5,749 nucleotides of DNA from Ilumatobacteraceae bacterium (lineage in GTDB: Bacteria > Actinomycetota > Acidimicrobiia > Acidimicrobiales > Ilumatobacteraceae): NCBI GenBank assembly GCA_016650435.1, contig JAENVT010000337.1, positions 1-5,749 on the forward strand. The letters run 5' to 3'. The position numbers and the translations under genes are program-made. Below, piece by piece: positions 5,358 to 5,749 of this stretch. Within the stretch, counting starts at the first letter, position 1. The number at the start of each line of letters is the position of its first letter. Under the pieces are notes generated by a model. It was given only the letters and a program-made list of their open reading frames with translations. It had not been told where the DNA came from and did not search any database.

Positions 5358-5749
5358 GTGACCGTCGCTCGATTCTTGCCGCGCTGGGAAGTGGCCGACG
5401 TCGCGGGTGCGGTCGTCGCGGTCGACGTCATTCGCGCGTTCACCACAGCGGCCTACGCCTTTGCCGCGGGAGCACGTCACATCTTCCTGGTCGATTCGAT
5501 CGACGAAGCACTGGCAGCCAAAGCGGCCGACCCCGATGTGGTCGCAATGGGCGAGGATCGCGGTCGCCGCCCACCCGGATTCGATCTGTCGAACTCGCCG
5601 GTCGAAGTCGCCGCAGCCGACCTCGACGGGCGCGTCCTCGTACAACGGACCTCGGCCGGCACGAGGGGAGTCGTCGCTGCCCGGTCGGCCACGCGCCTGT
5701 GGTGCGCGAGCCTGGTGTGCGCGTCGGCGACCGCTGCCGCGGTGCGATC
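5358..5749 (+). CDS. ComB-like 2-phosphosulfolactate phosphatase family protein, 3' end beyond window
   Basis: 130 codons are visible with no stop; the family is usually about 230-250 residues, so roughly half is shown. ComB removes phosphate from 2-phosphosulfolactate in the coenzyme M pathway of methanogens. Homologues are spread through bacteria, where in Bacillus they serve sulfolactate synthesis but mostly have no proven role. Family motifs read directly: VAVDVIRAFTTA (20-31; consensus VDVLRATTT), GEDRG (65-69; consensus GERGG), PGFDLSNSP (73-81; consensus GFDLGNSP), and VQRTSAGTRG (95-104; consensus TTNGTRA, near the phosphate site). The GTG start has a good GAGGA site upstream and gives the normal short N-terminus before the first strand. 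It probably shares an operon with the upstream F420-type oxidoreductase. The family assignment is firm; the substrate in this organism is not. Confidence 0.88.
   Translation, partial: MTVARFLPRWEVADVAGAVVAVDVIRAFTTAAYAFAAGARHIFLVDSIDEALAAKAADPDVVAMGEDRGRRPPGFDLSNSPVEVAAADLDGRVLVQRTSAGTRGVVAARSATRLWCASLVCASATAAAVR

Noticed and set aside
4329..5645. 438-residue minus-strand open frame opposite the LLM gene
   Set aside because: It lies antisense to a clear LLM oxidoreductase and ComB-like gene, has no recognisable domain, and is the expected GC-rich shadow frame.

Overview
The window is an ordinary-looking chromosomal segment of a high-GC bacterium, most likely an actinobacterium. The signs are GC-rich codon use, GTG starts, an F420-type flavin-like oxidoreductase, TANNNT-type -10 boxes and the gene order glmU-prs-rplY-pth. 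The short, variant GlmU and the ComB-like gene would fit an Acidimicrobiia-type lineage, but that is inference and cannot be settled from sequence alone.

Left and middle (1-3274, minus strand): a housekeeping cluster read right to left. It holds glmU (2177-3274, UDP-GlcNAc synthesis), prs (1167-2156, PRPP synthase), rplY/ctc (413-1063, ribosomal protein L25) and pth (1-401, peptidyl-tRNA hydrolase, cut by the window edge). The glmU-prs gap is 20 bp and the rplY-pth gap is 11 bp. The 103-bp prs-rplY gap contains a good promoter candidate. Upstream of glmU, on the same strand, lies a tRNA-Gln(UUG) gene (3352-3422).

Right (3505-5749): a classical SDR oxidoreductase (minus, 3505-4332) is divergent from an F420-dependent LLM-class oxidoreductase (plus, 4404-5321). 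The latter is followed 36 bp later by a ComB-like 2-phosphosulfolactate phosphatase family gene (plus, from 5358, cut by the window end).

The cluster links cell-wall precursor supply (GlmU), nucleotide precursor supply (Prs) and translation (L25, Pth, tRNA-Gln). The SDR and LLM enzymes are redox enzymes of unknown substrate.

The most notable observation is GlmU. It is about 90-100 residues short, ends in the middle of the left-handed beta-helix, lacks the acetyltransferase site, and has also lost the first catalytic Arg of that site by substitution. I found no evidence for a new multi-gene system, mobile element, CRISPR array or phage remnant.
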